Positions 39,911 to 49,500 of a DNA stretch of 64,000 nt are shown piece after piece. The stretch's first letter is position 1; the number at the start of each line of letters is the position of its first letter. Origin of the DNA: Methanobrevibacter millerae (GTDB taxonomy: Archaea > Methanobacteriota > Methanobacteria > Methanobacteriales > Methanobacteriaceae); NCBI GenBank assembly GCA_015063005.1, contig SUTF01000004.1, forward strand, positions 55,497 through 119,496, written 5' to 3'. The notes under the pieces are model-generated. The model did not search any database. It saw only the letters and a program-made list of their open reading frames with translations, and was not told the origin of the DNA. A program made the translations under genes and the position numbers.

Positions 39911-40621
39911 TTAATAATTATAAATGTCTTCATATAGCTTTACAACTTCACCGATGATTAAAATAGCTGGAGTCTTAATCTCTTTTTGGGAAATGTTTTC
40001 CAAAGTTCCGAATATTACGTTTTCATCAGGCAAAGTTCCACTCTCTATAACACAAACTGGAGTGTCTTTATCACGATATTTCATTATTTCAGCAGTATTT
40101 TCCTTAATATTTCCAATACCCATTAGAATAACCAATGTATCTGCAGTATAATCCCAATGAACCTGACTTTCAGCCTTGGTCGGGTCTTCATGACCTGTCA
40201 CTATAGTGACGGAAGTTGCAACAGCCCTATGGGTTACAGGTAGTCCAAGAGAAGTAGGTGCCCCGATTGCTGAAGTCACACCAGGAATAACTTCAAATTT
40301 GATATCATGTTCCATTAAGGCCAAAATCTCTTCTCCGCCACGACCAAATACAAAAGGATCCCCACCTTTTAGCCTGACAACATTTTCATGTTCCAAAGCC
40401 TGCTGAATAATCAGTTCGTTGATTTGATCCTGTGTTTTATAATGTTCTCCTGCCTTTTTGCCTACATAAATCTTTTCAGCATCATCAGGTGCATGAGCCA
40501 ATATTTCTTCATTAGCCAAATAATCATATAAAACTACATCAGCCTTATTCAAAGCTTTAACTGCCTTAAGAGTTATTAAATCTGCGTCTCCAGGTCCTGC
40601 ACCAATTAAATAAACTACCAT
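39911..40621 (-). CDS. cobA: Uroporphyrinogen-III C-methyltransferase
   Basis: The 236-residue enzyme doubly methylates uroporphyrinogen III to precorrin-2, the branch towards B12, F430 and sirohaem. The SUMT motifs are [18 protein letters not shown] at the N-terminus and [16 protein letters not shown] near residue 85. It is the short, stand-alone form with no fused HemD or CysG domain. It sits between purQ and glmS with small gaps and appears to be in one transcription unit with the pur genes. Confidence 0.95.
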   Translation of the reverse strand: MVVYLIGAGPGDADLITLKAVKALNKADVVLYDYLANEEILAHAPDDAEKIYVGKKAGEHYKTQDQINELIIQQALEHENVVRLKGGDPFVFGRGGEEILALMEHDIKFEVIPGVTSAIGAPTSLGLPVTHRAVATSVTIVTGHEDPTKAESQVHWDYTADTLVILMGIGNIKENTAEIMKYRDKDTPVCVIESGTLPDENVIFGTLENISQKEIKTPAILIIGEVVKLYEDIYNY

Positions 40622-40636
40622 CTAAATCACTTTTAT

Positions 40637-41281
40637 CTATAAAAATCCTTTAAAGAAGTTTAAACCGTCAGTGGATCCCAATATCTCTTCACAAGCTCTT
40701 TCAGGATGAGGCATCATTGCACAGACAAGTCCTGATTCATCACAAACACTTGTAATAGCTTCCATTGATCCATTCGGATTTCTGTCTTTAAATTGCAATA
40801 CTATTTGATCTTGATCTTTTAACAAATCAATGTCTTCAGTGTAAAATCTACCTTCTGCATGAGCAATAGGTATTTTAACAGTTTGTCCTTTTTTGAAATC
40901 TTTTGTAAATGGAGTTCTTGTATTTGAAACTTTCAAATCAACCCATTCACAGTTGAATTTAGGATTTTCATTAGTGATGAATACGCCAGGAACAAGTCCT
41001 ATTTCACCTAAGATTTGTGCTCCATTACAGATTCCCAAAACTGGTTTTTCTTCTTTGACCAATGCTTTAATTCCATCAATTACTGGTGTGATTGATGCCA
41101 TAGCACCTGCCCTTAAGTAATCTCCATAGGAAAATCCTCCAGGAATTACCACACCGTCAAAATCGGTCAAATCGTCATTGCTCCACCAAACATATTCGGC
41201 TTCAAGGCCAACAAGTTCAATAGCGCGAGCCACATCCCTATCACAGTTGGTTCCAGGAAATCTAATTACTCCGATTTTCAC
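40637..41281 (-). CDS. purQ: Phosphoribosylformylglycinamidine synthase subunit PurQ
   Basis: This 214-residue glutaminase subunit supplies ammonia to FGAM synthase in purine synthesis. The start [16 protein letters not shown] and [14 protein letters not shown], the nucleophile in GICNGAQ and the histidine in PHPERA are all present. It is preceded by purS and purC in the same direction, the usual archaeal group. The large PurL subunit is elsewhere. Confidence 0.96.
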   Translation of the reverse strand: MKIGVIRFPGTNCDRDVARAIELVGLEAEYVWWSNDDLTDFDGVVIPGGFSYGDYLRAGAMASITPVIDGIKALVKEEKPVLGICNGAQILGEIGLVPGVFITNENPKFNCEWVDLKVSNTRTPFTKDFKKGQTVKIPIAHAEGRFYTEDIDLLKDQDQIVLQFKDRNPNGSMEAITSVCDESGLVCAMMPHPERACEEILGSTDGLNFFKGFL

Positions 41282-41291
41282 TTAAACCACC

Positions 41292-41558
41292 TTATTTACC
41301 GCAAGCCATGTTTTGTGGAATTACATTAATTTTGTAATTGTGAATCACTGGATTGCAAAGCAATCTTTCGCACATGTCTACAACATTTTCACGAATTTCT
41401 TCCCTGTCTTCACCTTCCATTTGGAATTTGATAATGTCTACAGTTTTTGCATTTTTAACTTCATATCCAAGCAAAGCTAAAGATCTTTCGATTGTTGTAG
41501 CTTCAGGGTTTAACATACCGCTTTTAAGAGAGATTTTCACTTCAATATCAAATAACAT
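41292..41558 (-). CDS. purS: Phosphoribosylformylglycinamidine synthase subunit PurS
   Basis: This 88-residue small subunit begins MLFDIEVKISLKSGMLNPEA and carries the LLCNPVIHNYKI end typical of PurS, which bridges PurQ and PurL. Its start lies one base after the purC stop, so translation is coupled. Confidence 0.94.
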   Translation of the reverse strand: MLFDIEVKISLKSGMLNPEATTIERSLALLGYEVKNAKTVDIIKFQMEGEDREEIRENVVDMCERLLCNPVIHNYKINVIPQNMACGK

Positions 41559-42287
41559 CTAAATCACCTTTTCATCATCAGGAATAATCCTATTATAAAC
41601 TTCTACATAAGCATCCATTACTTCAGAATCCTTACCTTTTCTGAATAATTCTTTATCTAGCATTTCTAAGGTTTCAGCATCCCATAATCTGCATCCGTCA
41701 GGAGAAATTTCATCACCTAAAAGGATTTTACCGTCTTTGTCCTTACCGAATTCAACTTTATAGTCAACCAATATGATTCCTGCATCTGCAAAGAATTCTG
41801 TTAGAATATCGTTGATTTGTAAAGCTTTTTGAGTAAGCAAATCAATTTCTTCCTGTGTTGCGATTCCTAATGCCTTGATTATTGAATCATTGAGCATAGG
41901 GTCATGATACTCATCTGCTTTAAAGTCCATCTGTACAATTGGAGGGTCTAATTTAGTACCGTCTTCAATCGGATATTTGCGGACAAGACTTCCTGTAGCT
42001 ATATTTCTGACAATCACTTCAATAGGAATCATGTCAAGCTTTTTAGCCAACATTATGTTTTCTTCAGGCAAATCAATAAACTGTGTTTCAACACCGTTTT
42101 CTTCTAAAACTTTAAAGATTTTAGCTGAAATAACTGCATTATATGCTCCTTTTTTGTCCATGACTTCTTTACGTTCGCCGTCACCTGCAGTCATATCATC
42201 ACGAAACTCGATAATAACTTCATCGTCATTATCTGTTGTGAATACACTTTTTACCTTACCAGAATTAATTAACTCTTTTTTCTCCAT
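41559..42287 (-). CDS. purC: Phosphoribosylaminoimidazole-succinocarboxamide synthase
   Basis: This 242-residue SAICAR synthetase couples CAIR to aspartate with ATP. The hallmarks seen are SGKVKSVF at the N-terminus, PIEVIVRNIATGSLVRKY near residue 85, and VDYKVEFGKDKDG followed by DEISPDGCRLW. It is the first gene of the purC-purS-purQ-cobA-glmS series. The promoter should lie in the 105 bases before 42393. Confidence 0.96.
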   Translation of the reverse strand: MEKKELINSGKVKSVFTTDNDDEVIIEFRDDMTAGDGERKEVMDKKGAYNAVISAKIFKVLEENGVETQFIDLPEENIMLAKKLDMIPIEVIVRNIATGSLVRKYPIEDGTKLDPPIVQMDFKADEYHDPMLNDSIIKALGIATQEEIDLLTQKALQINDILTEFFADAGIILVDYKVEFGKDKDGKILLGDEISPDGCRLWDAETLEMLDKELFRKGKDSEVMDAYVEVYNRIIPDDEKVI

Positions 42288-42392
42288 GATATCAACAAAT
42301 TAATTTTTAGATTATTATACAATTACTTTTGTCTAAAATGTTATATAATACTATTTAAAAAAAGAGCAAAAAAATAAAAGGAAAAAATTAGA

Positions 42393-43079
42393 TTATTTTT
42401 TTCTTAGGCCGACACCAAATACAATCCCAATAATTACAATAATAAGTAAAACAATCGGAATACCTGTTGGAATTTTAGCCAATTCAGAAAGAGGTGACTT
42501 TGGTGGTTGCTTAGGTGGCTGTTTTACAACAGTAGTATTGTTAACCTGTTCTGTAGAGTGATTTACAAGAGTAGTATTGTTAACCTGTACAGAAGACTGG
42601 TTTACAAGAGTAGTATTATTTACTTGTTCTGTAGGAGTCCTGTTTGTATTGTTTGCATCATTAGTGATATTTTCACCAGAAGCATTTGTTGGAGTGCTGT
42701 GTGTAACATTTAAAGGCTCCCCACTAGCATTGGCAGTAGTTTGACCGGATGCATCACTAACTGTTAAGTTAACATCTTTAGAAACTTTGGAATAATTTCC
42801 GTTTCCTTCATAAGTTACAAGAACTTTATAGTCTCCTGCATTCAAGTCAGTCAAATTAACTGTAGCTTTTCCATCAACAACATTTGCCCGATATTCCTGT
42901 CCATTTACAGAAACTGACACTTCACCCTTTGCATCAATTGGAAGTGTAATATTTACATGAGCGGTTTGACCCTGACTAATATCAGCAACTAAAACACTCA
43001 TTTCAGTTTCGGCTGCAAAAGCAAAATTTACAGCAAAAATTGCCAAAAGCATGATTAAAAGAATAGATAATTTCTTCAT
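42393..43079 (-). CDS. Surface protein with Ig-like domain, Asn/Thr repeats and C-terminal anchor
   Basis: The protein has 228 residues. A signal peptide (about 1-22) precedes an Ig-like domain (about 25-110) containing SQGQTAHVNITLPIDAKGEV and NGNYSKVSKDVNLTV. A low-complexity region follows with three near-identical 13-residue repeats (VNNTTLVNQS/VNNTTLVNHS/VNNTTVVKQP) carrying N-glycosylation sequons. A proline-rich spacer leads to a membrane helix and GLRKK. The layout is of an archaeal wall-spanning anchored protein. Confidence 0.85.
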   Translation of the reverse strand: MKKLSILLIMLLAIFAVNFAFAAETEMSVLVADISQGQTAHVNITLPIDAKGEVSVSVNGQEYRANVVDGKATVNLTDLNAGDYKVLVTYEGNGNYSKVSKDVNLTVSDASGQTTANASGEPLNVTHSTPTNASGENITNDANNTNRTPTEQVNNTTLVNQSSVQVNNTTLVNHSTEQVNNTTVVKQPPKQPPKSPLSELAKIPTGIPIVLLIIVIIGIVFGVGLRKK

Positions 43080-43121
43080 GTTAATATTTTATTTAAAAAG
43101 GGTTAAATAAAATATTGTATT

Positions 43122-43397
43122 TTAAATATACTTCAAATCATCCTTATTTTTACCAAATTTAATGCCGTTTTTAGCACCATTCGGCAACTCAGATGATATA
43201 ATAACTGGAAAATCAGAATCAGAATCAATAATCATTGTATGGATAACATCCTTTTGAGTTTTAATTACAATTTTATAGATACTATTCTCTTTGGAAAGCT
43301 CACCTTTCATGAAAACTTCATTAAAACTCTCTTCATACAAATATTCGGGCAAGTCAGCATTTATGTCAAAATAAGCCAATAAATCCTTTAAAATCAT
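43122..43397 (-). CDS. Small conserved-looking protein, unrecognised
   Basis: This 91-residue soluble protein has no signal peptide or known motif and ends FGKNKDDLKYI. ATG 43397 is preferred; a TTG nine bases upstream is also in frame. It lies 30 bases from a secreted-protein gene on the same strand, and short distances link several small genes here (42393-44152), possibly one operon. No function can be given. Confidence 0.6.
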   Translation of the reverse strand: MILKDLLAYFDINADLPEYLYEESFNEVFMKGELSKENSIYKIVIKTQKDVIHTMIIDSDSDFPVIISSELPNGAKNGIKFGKNKDDLKYI

Positions 43398-43427
43398 AGA
43401 AATCAAAAAAAATAAAAAATAAATTAA

Positions 43428-43787
43428 CTATGCTTCGATAGTTAATTGTTGAGCCACATTACAAGTTTCATAATCAGAAGTACCGTTGAAAGTACAGTTG
43501 AAAGTGTATTTACCAGGATTTACGCCAGCAATACCGAATCCCATATTACCATTGTTGTCTGTGGTAAAGTTAATGTGATTTTGTTCTCCACTTTCAGCAA
43601 TTACGATAATGTCAATCATCTGATTTGCAATAGGTTTTCCGTCAGCTCCTGTCAAAGTCAAATTGAATGAATCACCATTTTTTAGTTTATCCGGACTTTT
43701 AACTTCCATTTGGCTTGCTTGAGCTGCATAAACAACAGAACTTGCAATGACAAATATCAATAGCGCAAAGATTATCTTCTTATTCAT
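43428..43787 (-). CDS. Secreted protein with one Ig-like domain
   Basis: This protein has 119 residues from ATG 43787, chosen because GGGGTGAT precedes it. The signal peptide reads KKIIFALLIFVIASSVVYAA. The mature part is a single Ig-like (Big) domain with LTGADGKPIANQMIDI and NPGKYTFNCTFNGTSDY, similar to repeats of the larger adhesin-like proteins. No anchor. The function may be binding to a surface partner. Confidence 0.8.
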   Translation of the reverse strand: MNKKIIFALLIFVIASSVVYAAQASQMEVKSPDKLKNGDSFNLTLTGADGKPIANQMIDIIVIAESGEQNHINFTTDNNGNMGFGIAGVNPGKYTFNCTFNGTSDYETCNVAQQLTIEA

Positions 43788-43801
43788 ATTATCACCCCAT
43801 T

Positions 43802-44152
43802 TCATTCCATGCTTGGCAGATATTTCTGATCTGACTGGTAAGATGAACCAATCAGCTTACCTGTATCAACATCATATTGCCTGAATCCACCATCACGATA
43901 GGTGACTTGCTTATAATATCCGCTACCTGCCTGATGGTTGAATTTTACTTCTTCAGATACAATATCACTATTTTCAGTATCATTATCTGCATTTTTAGAT
44001 ACTACAACACTTGAATTATCGTTTCCACTAGAATTCACAACATTCAAATTAGAATTGTCATTATTGTTACTTGTCATGAAAATCACCCCCGCAACAATTA
44101 ATGAAGCAAGAATAATAGTTAATGAAACTATTAAGATATCTTTAGTATCCAT
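43802..44152 (-). CDS. Membrane-anchored extracellular small protein
   Basis: This 116-residue protein has an N-terminal signal-anchor helix (ILIVSLTIILASLIVAGVIF), an Asn/Ser/Asp-rich linker and a compact C-terminal part (NHQAGSGYYKQVTYRDGG then FRQYDVDTGKLIGSSYQSDQ). No family is recognised. It is fifteen bases upstream of the next gene in the same direction. Confidence 0.7.
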   Translation of the reverse strand: MDTKDILIVSLTIILASLIVAGVIFMTSNNNDNSNLNVVNSSGNDNSSVVVSKNADNDTENSDIVSEEVKFNHQAGSGYYKQVTYRDGGFRQYDVDTGKLIGSSYQSDQKYLPSME

Positions 44153-44219
44153 AAAATAAGTATAGTTTTAATAATATTAAAAAATATCTAATTTAAAAAA
44201 AATGGAGAGTATAAAAAAA

Positions 44220-45704
44220 TTATACTCTTTCCTCAATTTCGTCCCAGTCATCACTTTTAGCCGGAAGCAAAGTGAATACTAATGTAGCTCCCAGAAGAAG
44301 AATTGCTGAGACAATAGTGAAATTAAGCTGTTCAATTGACGCATTGGCTACGACATCAAACATTCCACCGACCCATACTATTGTAATGAAAATCGGAAGA
44401 ACATATTTAACGATAATCAGCCACCATTTGCCGAGCTTGATTGTTTTTGATCTTGAATTTAAAAAGTCAATCAACCTTTCAGCCTTGAATATCCAGGCAA
44501 ATACTATACATTCCATTATTACACCAAAGAGGATTGCAATCTGGTTGATGAATGTATCTACAAATCCAAGAAGGTCTCCACCGAATGAGGTTGCATAAAC
44601 CAAAGATATCACTGCACCGACAGCAATCAGTATTGTCATTGTCCTTGACCTTGAAAGGGCGAACTTGTTTTGAATTGAAAAGGACAAAGGCTCAATTGTG
44701 GACAGGATACTTGTAAGACCTGCCAAATAAACCGTAAGGAAGAATAACGGTCCTAAAATATAAGCCCATTGACCTAAAACATTGAAGACTGTAGGATATA
44801 CGATAAAGACCAAACCTGTTCCTTGAGTCACCAAATCGGCAACTGCAGTTCCTGACTGCAATGACATATAACCTAAAATTGAAAATACGGCCAAAGCGGC
44901 GAAATTCTCAAAAAGTGAATTTGCCAAAGCGATAGAAATAGTATTTGTAATCAAATCAGCATCATCCTTAGTGTAGCTTGCATATGTAAATGCAATTGAC
45001 ATTCCAAGACTTAGGGAAAATACGATTTGGCCGAATGCTGCCATCCAAATCTCAAATTTGCCTAAAAGTGACCAGTCCGGATTGAACAGTTCCGCCAGAC
45101 CGATAGATGCGCCAGGAAGAGTCAGAGAAAAGCCTACAATGACAATCATAATTACAAAAAGTAGTGGAACCAAAACTTTTGAAACCTTACCGAGACCTGA
45201 TTCCAAGTCCCTGTGAGAAATTACCCAAATAATAACCCAACCGACAAGCATTGCAACAGCAATCATCGGAATGAAATTAAACAGTCCATCAATTGAACTT
45301 GAGGCCTGCAAAAAGCTGATTGTGAAATAAGTGTTAGGATCTGCTCCCCAACCCTTAAACAAGCTTAAAATCATATAAATTCCATCCCAGCCCAAAATAG
45401 CTGAGTAATAAATCATAATCATAAAAACAGCGACCGGCAAGAACCAGCCGAGATACTCCCATTTGGAGTTAATCTTTCTGATAGCTTTAGCAAAGGAAGA
45501 TTTATAGTTATATCCGACACCATACTCCAAAATAAGGAAAGGAATACCCATCAAAAGGATAGCAACTATATATGGGATGTAAAATGCTCCTCCCCCATTG
45601 GAATAAAGCACATAAGGATATCTCCAAATGTTTCCAAGACCAACTGCAGAACCAATCATCGCTAGAATAAATGACAGGTTACTGCCCCATTCATTTTCTG
45701 CCAT
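44220..45704 (-). CDS. Sodium-dependent transporter, NSS (SNF) family
   Basis: This is a 494-residue transporter with 11-12 membrane helices. The N-terminal signature WGSNLSFILAMIGSAVGLGN followed by IWRYPYV includes the sodium and substrate ligands of helix 1 in NSS transporters such as LeuT. A second conserved stretch, QIVFSLSLGMSIAFTYASY, corresponds to helix 6 with its unwound centre. Members import amino acids or similar with Na+. Substrate unknown; no operon partner. Confidence 0.92.
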   Translation of the reverse strand: MAENEWGSNLSFILAMIGSAVGLGNIWRYPYVLYSNGGGAFYIPYIVAILLMGIPFLILEYGVGYNYKSSFAKAIRKINSKWEYLGWFLPVAVFMIMIYYSAILGWDGIYMILSLFKGWGADPNTYFTISFLQASSSIDGLFNFIPMIAVAMLVGWVIIWVISHRDLESGLGKVSKVLVPLLFVIMIVIVGFSLTLPGASIGLAELFNPDWSLLGKFEIWMAAFGQIVFSLSLGMSIAFTYASYTKDDADLITNTISIALANSLFENFAALAVFSILGYMSLQSGTAVADLVTQGTGLVFIVYPTVFNVLGQWAYILGPLFFLTVYLAGLTSILSTIEPLSFSIQNKFALSRSRTMTILIAVGAVISLVYATSFGGDLLGFVDTFINQIAILFGVIMECIVFAWIFKAERLIDFLNSRSKTIKLGKWWLIIVKYVLPIFITIVWVGGMFDVVANASIEQLNFTIVSAILLLGATLVFTLLPAKSDDWDEIEERV

Positions 45705-45779
45705 ATATCTAAATTGTATTTTAATATGTATAATGTTTATGATTAAGCTTAAATATCCATTAAGAAAAAATGATTAATC

Positions 45780-46202
45780 ATGAATGCCTTTAACAATAAC
45801 GGAAACATAAAACAGTTTAAGCTAACAAGACTAATCAATGAAAACTGTGCTGATGAACACGTAGTAACAAAAATGTCCATAGTTCTTAGAAGAGATAAGA
45901 TTGAAGCCCCATATTATATGGTTACAAAAATCAAGGTTTCATCATGCATCGACAATGCAGACGGAGGACTCATCCATGCAATGGATTTGGCGAGCCTCAA
46001 CAGGATGCATAATCTGACTGAAAAAGCATATAATGAAATCGAAAGCCTTATTGATGATATCAGTGAATCAGATGAGGTTAAAGTAACTTCAGATGAAAAA
46101 GGAATAAAAATGACTATAATGTCGAGAAGCAATGCTGATACCATTAATCTTTTTGAAAAGCATCAGGAACTTTTTGAAAGGTTAGATGGTCTGATTTGCT
46201 AA
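45780..46202 (+). CDS. Hypothetical soluble protein, 140 residues
   Basis: No family is recognised. The sequence has no signal peptide and looks like an alpha/beta protein with central SSCIDNADGGLIHAMDLASL and an acidic helix-rich second half. Codon use resembles that of nearby core genes, so it is likely real. It stands alone, followed by a large dyad at 46230-46282. Confidence 0.6.
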   Translation: MNAFNNNGNIKQFKLTRLINENCADEHVVTKMSIVLRRDKIEAPYYMVTKIKVSSCIDNADGGLIHAMDLASLNRMHNLTEKAYNEIESLIDDISESDEVKVTSDEKGIKMTIMSRSNADTINLFEKHQELFERLDGLIC

Positions 46203-46229
46203 GAAATATGTTAAAATTGAGTTCTTGGA

Positions 46230-46282
46230 GTTAGTATTAACATCATTGGCGTTATTATTAACATTATGATGTTAATACTAAC
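46230..46282. repeat. Three copies of a 17-bp motif, the outer two forming a perfect dyad
   Basis: GTTAGTATTAACATCAT (46230-46246) is repeated exactly in reverse complement at 46266-46282. Between them, GTTATTATTAACATTAT (46251-46267) is a direct imperfect copy. The exact 17-bp arms allow a strong hairpin. It follows the 45780-46202 gene by 28 bases on the side of its 3' end and marks the edge of a region of gene remnants. It may be a terminator, an operator array or the trace of a small mobile element. Confidence 0.6.
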
Positions 46283-46433
46283 AATATATAATATATGACT
46301 AGATTAAATCTTGCCAATAATTTTATATAATCCAAAGTATTTAAAGGATGGTTGAGTTTATGTGCTCCCAATTGATGTGTTAAAATAATTCATAATATTG
46401 TTATTTTACACCTTTTTCTACTTTATATTCATC

Positions 46434-46619
46434 TCATTCAATTTGCCTTAGTTTTAACATTTCTTTTAAGTCGTTATCTGTCATTTCTGTGATGAATGAT
46501 TCATTTGAATCAATAGCTAATTCAGCCAATTCCACTTTTTCACTAAGCACTTGATTGATTCGCTCTTCAAACGTTCCGGTTGTGATGAATCTATAAAGAT
46601 TTGGATTTAATTTCATCAT
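46434..46619 (-). pseudogene. C-terminal remnant of a SNF2-family helicase
   Basis: The 61-residue frame LYRFITTGTFEERINQVLSE, KVELAELAI and NDLKEMLKLR matches the extreme C-terminal region of SNF2/Swi2 helicases (RFITxGTxEExI...KxxLA...ELxxLL). Nothing of the helicase core remains upstream, where a different remnant on the other strand begins. It is therefore the tail of a lost gene, even though a ribosome-site-like GGTGGTG precedes its ATG. Confidence 0.65.
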
Positions 46620-47213
46620 TCACCACCCCTATTCGCCAGGCATCTTATTCTATTTTAAACACTATTGCTCTTCAAAAACCAGGATCTCTATCAGTCCAAA
46701 AATTGGCGAATAGCTTTGAATTGTCCAAAACCTCTATTTTAAACATTTTAAAATCATTTTGTAATGCTCATTTGATTTTTGAAGTTGATGCATATGGTTC
46801 GATAACTAAAAGAAATAGGCACCCTAGAGAGTATTATTTCTTATCAACTCAAATGAAAGCTTGCATTTACCAGCAGAATGCTCAATCCACACAAACTAAA
46901 GGTGATTCGGTTCATTATTGGAAAATTATGTTGCTGCTTCACTATTCATTATGAAAGAGAAAACAAAAAGAGATTTTGGAATATTTTATGATTCAAGAAA
47001 AAAAAAACTAATGTTGATTTTTTAATCAATACGGTTATGGGAGATATAATCCCAATTGAAGTAGGTATTGGGGATAAAAATAAAAGACAAATAAAAAATG
47101 CCATGAACAAATATAATTCTGATTTTGGAATTGTAATTTCAAATAAAACTGAAAGTATTGTTAAAGATGAGGATGTGTTATTCATTCCAATCAAAACATT
47201 TTCATTAATGTAA
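46601..47213 (+). pseudogene. C-terminal remnant of an AAA ATPase with DUF4143/PD-(D/E)XK-like end, frameshifted
   Basis: The first part reads VQKLANSFELSKTSILNIL, a winged-helix-like segment following the P-loop domain in this family. It shifts frame near 46905 to FGSLLENYVAASLFIMKEK, then again in a run of A near 47000 to TNVDFLINTVMGDIIPIEVG, the conserved D...E-V region of DUF4143-type proteins, and ends at 47213. The ATPase half is missing: the remnant begins where the SNF2 remnant of the opposite strand starts, which marks a recombination joint. Confidence 0.6.
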
Positions 47214-47510
47214 AAAAAGATTACTGTATCTGTTTTAAATTGGAACCATACACTTTTTTCATCAAATTTTGTAAATATAAAAGTTGATAATTGATAATTA
47301 ATATTTTAAAATTCTTTAAATTGCTTAGTTCTAATAAAAACAATTTAGAGAAATAATAAAAAAATACGAAAATACATAAAATCTGTCGAATAATTAAATT
47401 TTGTTCATTGATTTTTTTATATTTATTGTTTATAATAAATTGAATCATTAATTTAATCAATAAATACAATGTATATTACTACAAGAAATATACGTTGAAT
47501 CATAATTCAA

Positions 47511-48362
47511 CTACAAAGAATATTCACCAAAGTCCAAGGTTTCCGTTATATGATTATATCTGTCCTCTTCGGGAGGAAGTTGCATATAATCACCATAAAG
47601 ACTTGTTAAAATATTATCATAACCTGAAGGAATATTGACTTCAATATCTTCAAATTTAATCTTTTTGATATCTTTAAAATCATCACGTCTAAAAATTTGA
47701 GGATATTCCTCCGCAGTAGCTGAAATATCAAAAACATATTCTGCATCGGGATTTCTATATTTCCTTAAAAAGTTTAGACATCTCCTATTTAATGTAGATG
47801 GCTTGATTCTAAATAAATTCAAAATATAATGACCTGTATGGGTTGCTAGTTTTGTTGCAGGAGGCAAGTCATCCAACTTAAGTTTTGACATAATTAATAG
47901 CTTATTATATAGAAATGATTTTTTAAGCTGATAATTTCTTTTAAAATTACCCTCCGCCAAATCATCCAAAACAAAAATATCCATATTTATTCCAATATGA
48001 AAATCAACCTGACTGACCCAATGCTCTTCAAATTTGGTATTTTTAATCATTAATTTTGCAAGCAAATGAAAATAATCTTCATGTGTTTCATTACATAACA
48101 ATTCATATTTATCGTTTTTAGATGTAATGAAAATCTTTTTAAATTTTTCAAAATCATCCCTAAACATTATTACATCCAAATCATCATCCCATGGAATGAA
48201 ACCGTTATGCCTGACAGCACCCAAAAGAGATCCGGCATACATATAGTAATTCAGATTATTTTCTTCACAAATTTTAATAAAATCCTTTAAAATCATTAAT
48301 TCCAAGTTTTGAAGATGTTTTAGGACTTTATCATCATATTCATTATATTTCAAGAGCACCAC
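47511..48362 (-). CDS. LicD-family phospho/phosphonate-choline-type transferase (copy 1)
   Basis: This 283-residue protein has the LicD signature GSLLGAVRHNGFIPWDDDLD, with metal-binding aspartates. LicD proteins move a phospho-alcohol from a CDP-linked donor to a glycan. It is the last gene of the phosphonate operon, so its donor may be a CMP-phosphonate (inference). The start is not ATG: GTG 48362 or 48359 or TTG 48353 in a GTGGTGCTCTTG run are possible. A paralogue lies at 54658-55491; the two share GFIPWDDD and the ending LDFGEY. Confidence 0.88.
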   Translation of the reverse strand: MVLLKYNEYDDKVLKHLQNLELMILKDFIKICEENNLNYYMYAGSLLGAVRHNGFIPWDDDLDVIMFRDDFEKFKKIFITSKNDKYELLCNETHEDYFHLLAKLMIKNTKFEEHWVSQVDFHIGINMDIFVLDDLAEGNFKRNYQLKKSFLYNKLLIMSKLKLDDLPPATKLATHTGHYILNLFRIKPSTLNRRCLNFLRKYRNPDAEYVFDISATAEEYPQIFRRDDFKDIKKIKFEDIEVNIPSGYDNILTSLYGDYMQLPPEEDRYNHITETLDFGEYSL

Positions 48363-48371
48363 TCATCTAAG

Positions 48372-49490
48372 TTATTTGGATAAATATTTCATGAAGTTTT
48401 CCTTGTTTTCTATTGCCGTTGTTGTTGGCCTTCCCAAATCGTCACGTGCCCCAATGGAACATTTGACTTCAATAAAGCATAATTTATTCAAGTCTTTGAC
48501 TTTGTTGAGTTCGCTGTCCAAATCATCAAAATTATCGATAGTTACTGCATATGAATATCCGCAGGCCTTTGCGATTTCAACCAAATTCATATTTGATGCT
48601 ACAGTCGGCATTCCACCAACAGTTTCGTGAGCACCATTGTTAATTACAATATGGATAAAGTTATCAGGATTAACATTTGCTACAACACCCATAGAGCCCA
48701 TATGCATCAATACTGCACCATCACCATCAATGCACCAGATACGCTCATCTGGCTTGTTGATTGCCACTCCAAGTGCAATTGATGAGGAATGGCCCATTGA
48801 TCCAACAGTCAAGAAATCATATTTATGGGATTGTCCATTAGCTTCCCTTATTTCAAACAGTTCACGGCTTGCCTTACCGGTTGTTGAAACTATAGGATCC
48901 TCCCCGCTGACATCGACAATATGCCTGATGATTTCTTCACGAATCATTTCATTGTCATTTTTGTATTCGACTTTCTCATCATATGTTAAGGCATTTTTTC
49001 CAATGACAAATGCAACGTTTTTTCCTTCATCGAGAATAGATGAATATTTTTTCATCTGATTTTTTAACTCATCAACTGAGGTTTCCTTATCAATGACGAA
49101 ATTTTCTATATCCATCAAATCAAGCAAATCACAGGTGATTTGTCCCTGATAGATGTGCTGAGGTTCATCATGGATTCCCGGCTCGCCTCTCCAACCAATA
49201 ACAAAAATGCAAGGAATAGCATAAACTTTATCGTTTAAAAGGGATGCGACCGGATTGATAATGTTTCCTTCACCACTGTTTTGCATATAAACAACAGGAA
49301 TCTTTCCCGTTGATAAATGATAACCAGCAGCCAATGCAGTACAGTTACCTTCATTTGCAGCAATTATATGGTGATTTTTATCAATTCCATAAGTATTCAT
49401 CAGATAGTTACATAATGCCTTTAACTGTGAGTCTGGAACGCCTGTGTAAAAGTCACAGCTTAAAACATCAACAAAATCTTCAACTTTCAT
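48372..49490 (-). CDS. Phosphonopyruvate decarboxylase
   Basis: This 372-residue thiamine-diphosphate enzyme decarboxylates phosphonopyruvate to phosphonoacetaldehyde, driving the unfavourable PEP mutase step. N-terminal TGVPDSQLKALCNY and ANEGNCTALAAGYHL hold the catalytic glutamate region. The TPP-Mg motif is IDGDGAVLMHMGSMG and ends near VINNGAHET. It resembles sulfopyruvate decarboxylase (ComDE), but that enzyme is two polypeptides; here one fused chain sits in an operon with PEP mutase, which fixes the call. No CoM genes are nearby. Confidence 0.9.
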   Translation of the reverse strand: MKVEDFVDVLSCDFYTGVPDSQLKALCNYLMNTYGIDKNHHIIAANEGNCTALAAGYHLSTGKIPVVYMQNSGEGNIINPVASLLNDKVYAIPCIFVIGWRGEPGIHDEPQHIYQGQITCDLLDLMDIENFVIDKETSVDELKNQMKKYSSILDEGKNVAFVIGKNALTYDEKVEYKNDNEMIREEIIRHIVDVSGEDPIVSTTGKASRELFEIREANGQSHKYDFLTVGSMGHSSSIALGVAINKPDERIWCIDGDGAVLMHMGSMGVVANVNPDNFIHIVINNGAHETVGGMPTVASNMNLVEIAKACGYSYAVTIDNFDDLDSELNKVKDLNKLCFIEVKCSIGARDDLGRPTTTAIENKENFMKYLSK

Positions 49491-49500
49491 GCTATTTCCC

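Noticed and set aside
47221-47469. Minus-strand frame of 82 codons
   Set aside because: Composition is that of random AT-rich DNA (Ile, Leu, Asn, Lys only) and there is no ribosome site.
48372-49490. Sulfopyruvate decarboxylase (coenzyme M synthesis)
   Set aside because: The alpha and beta parts would be separate or linked to CoM genes; the single chain sits in an operon with PEP mutase.
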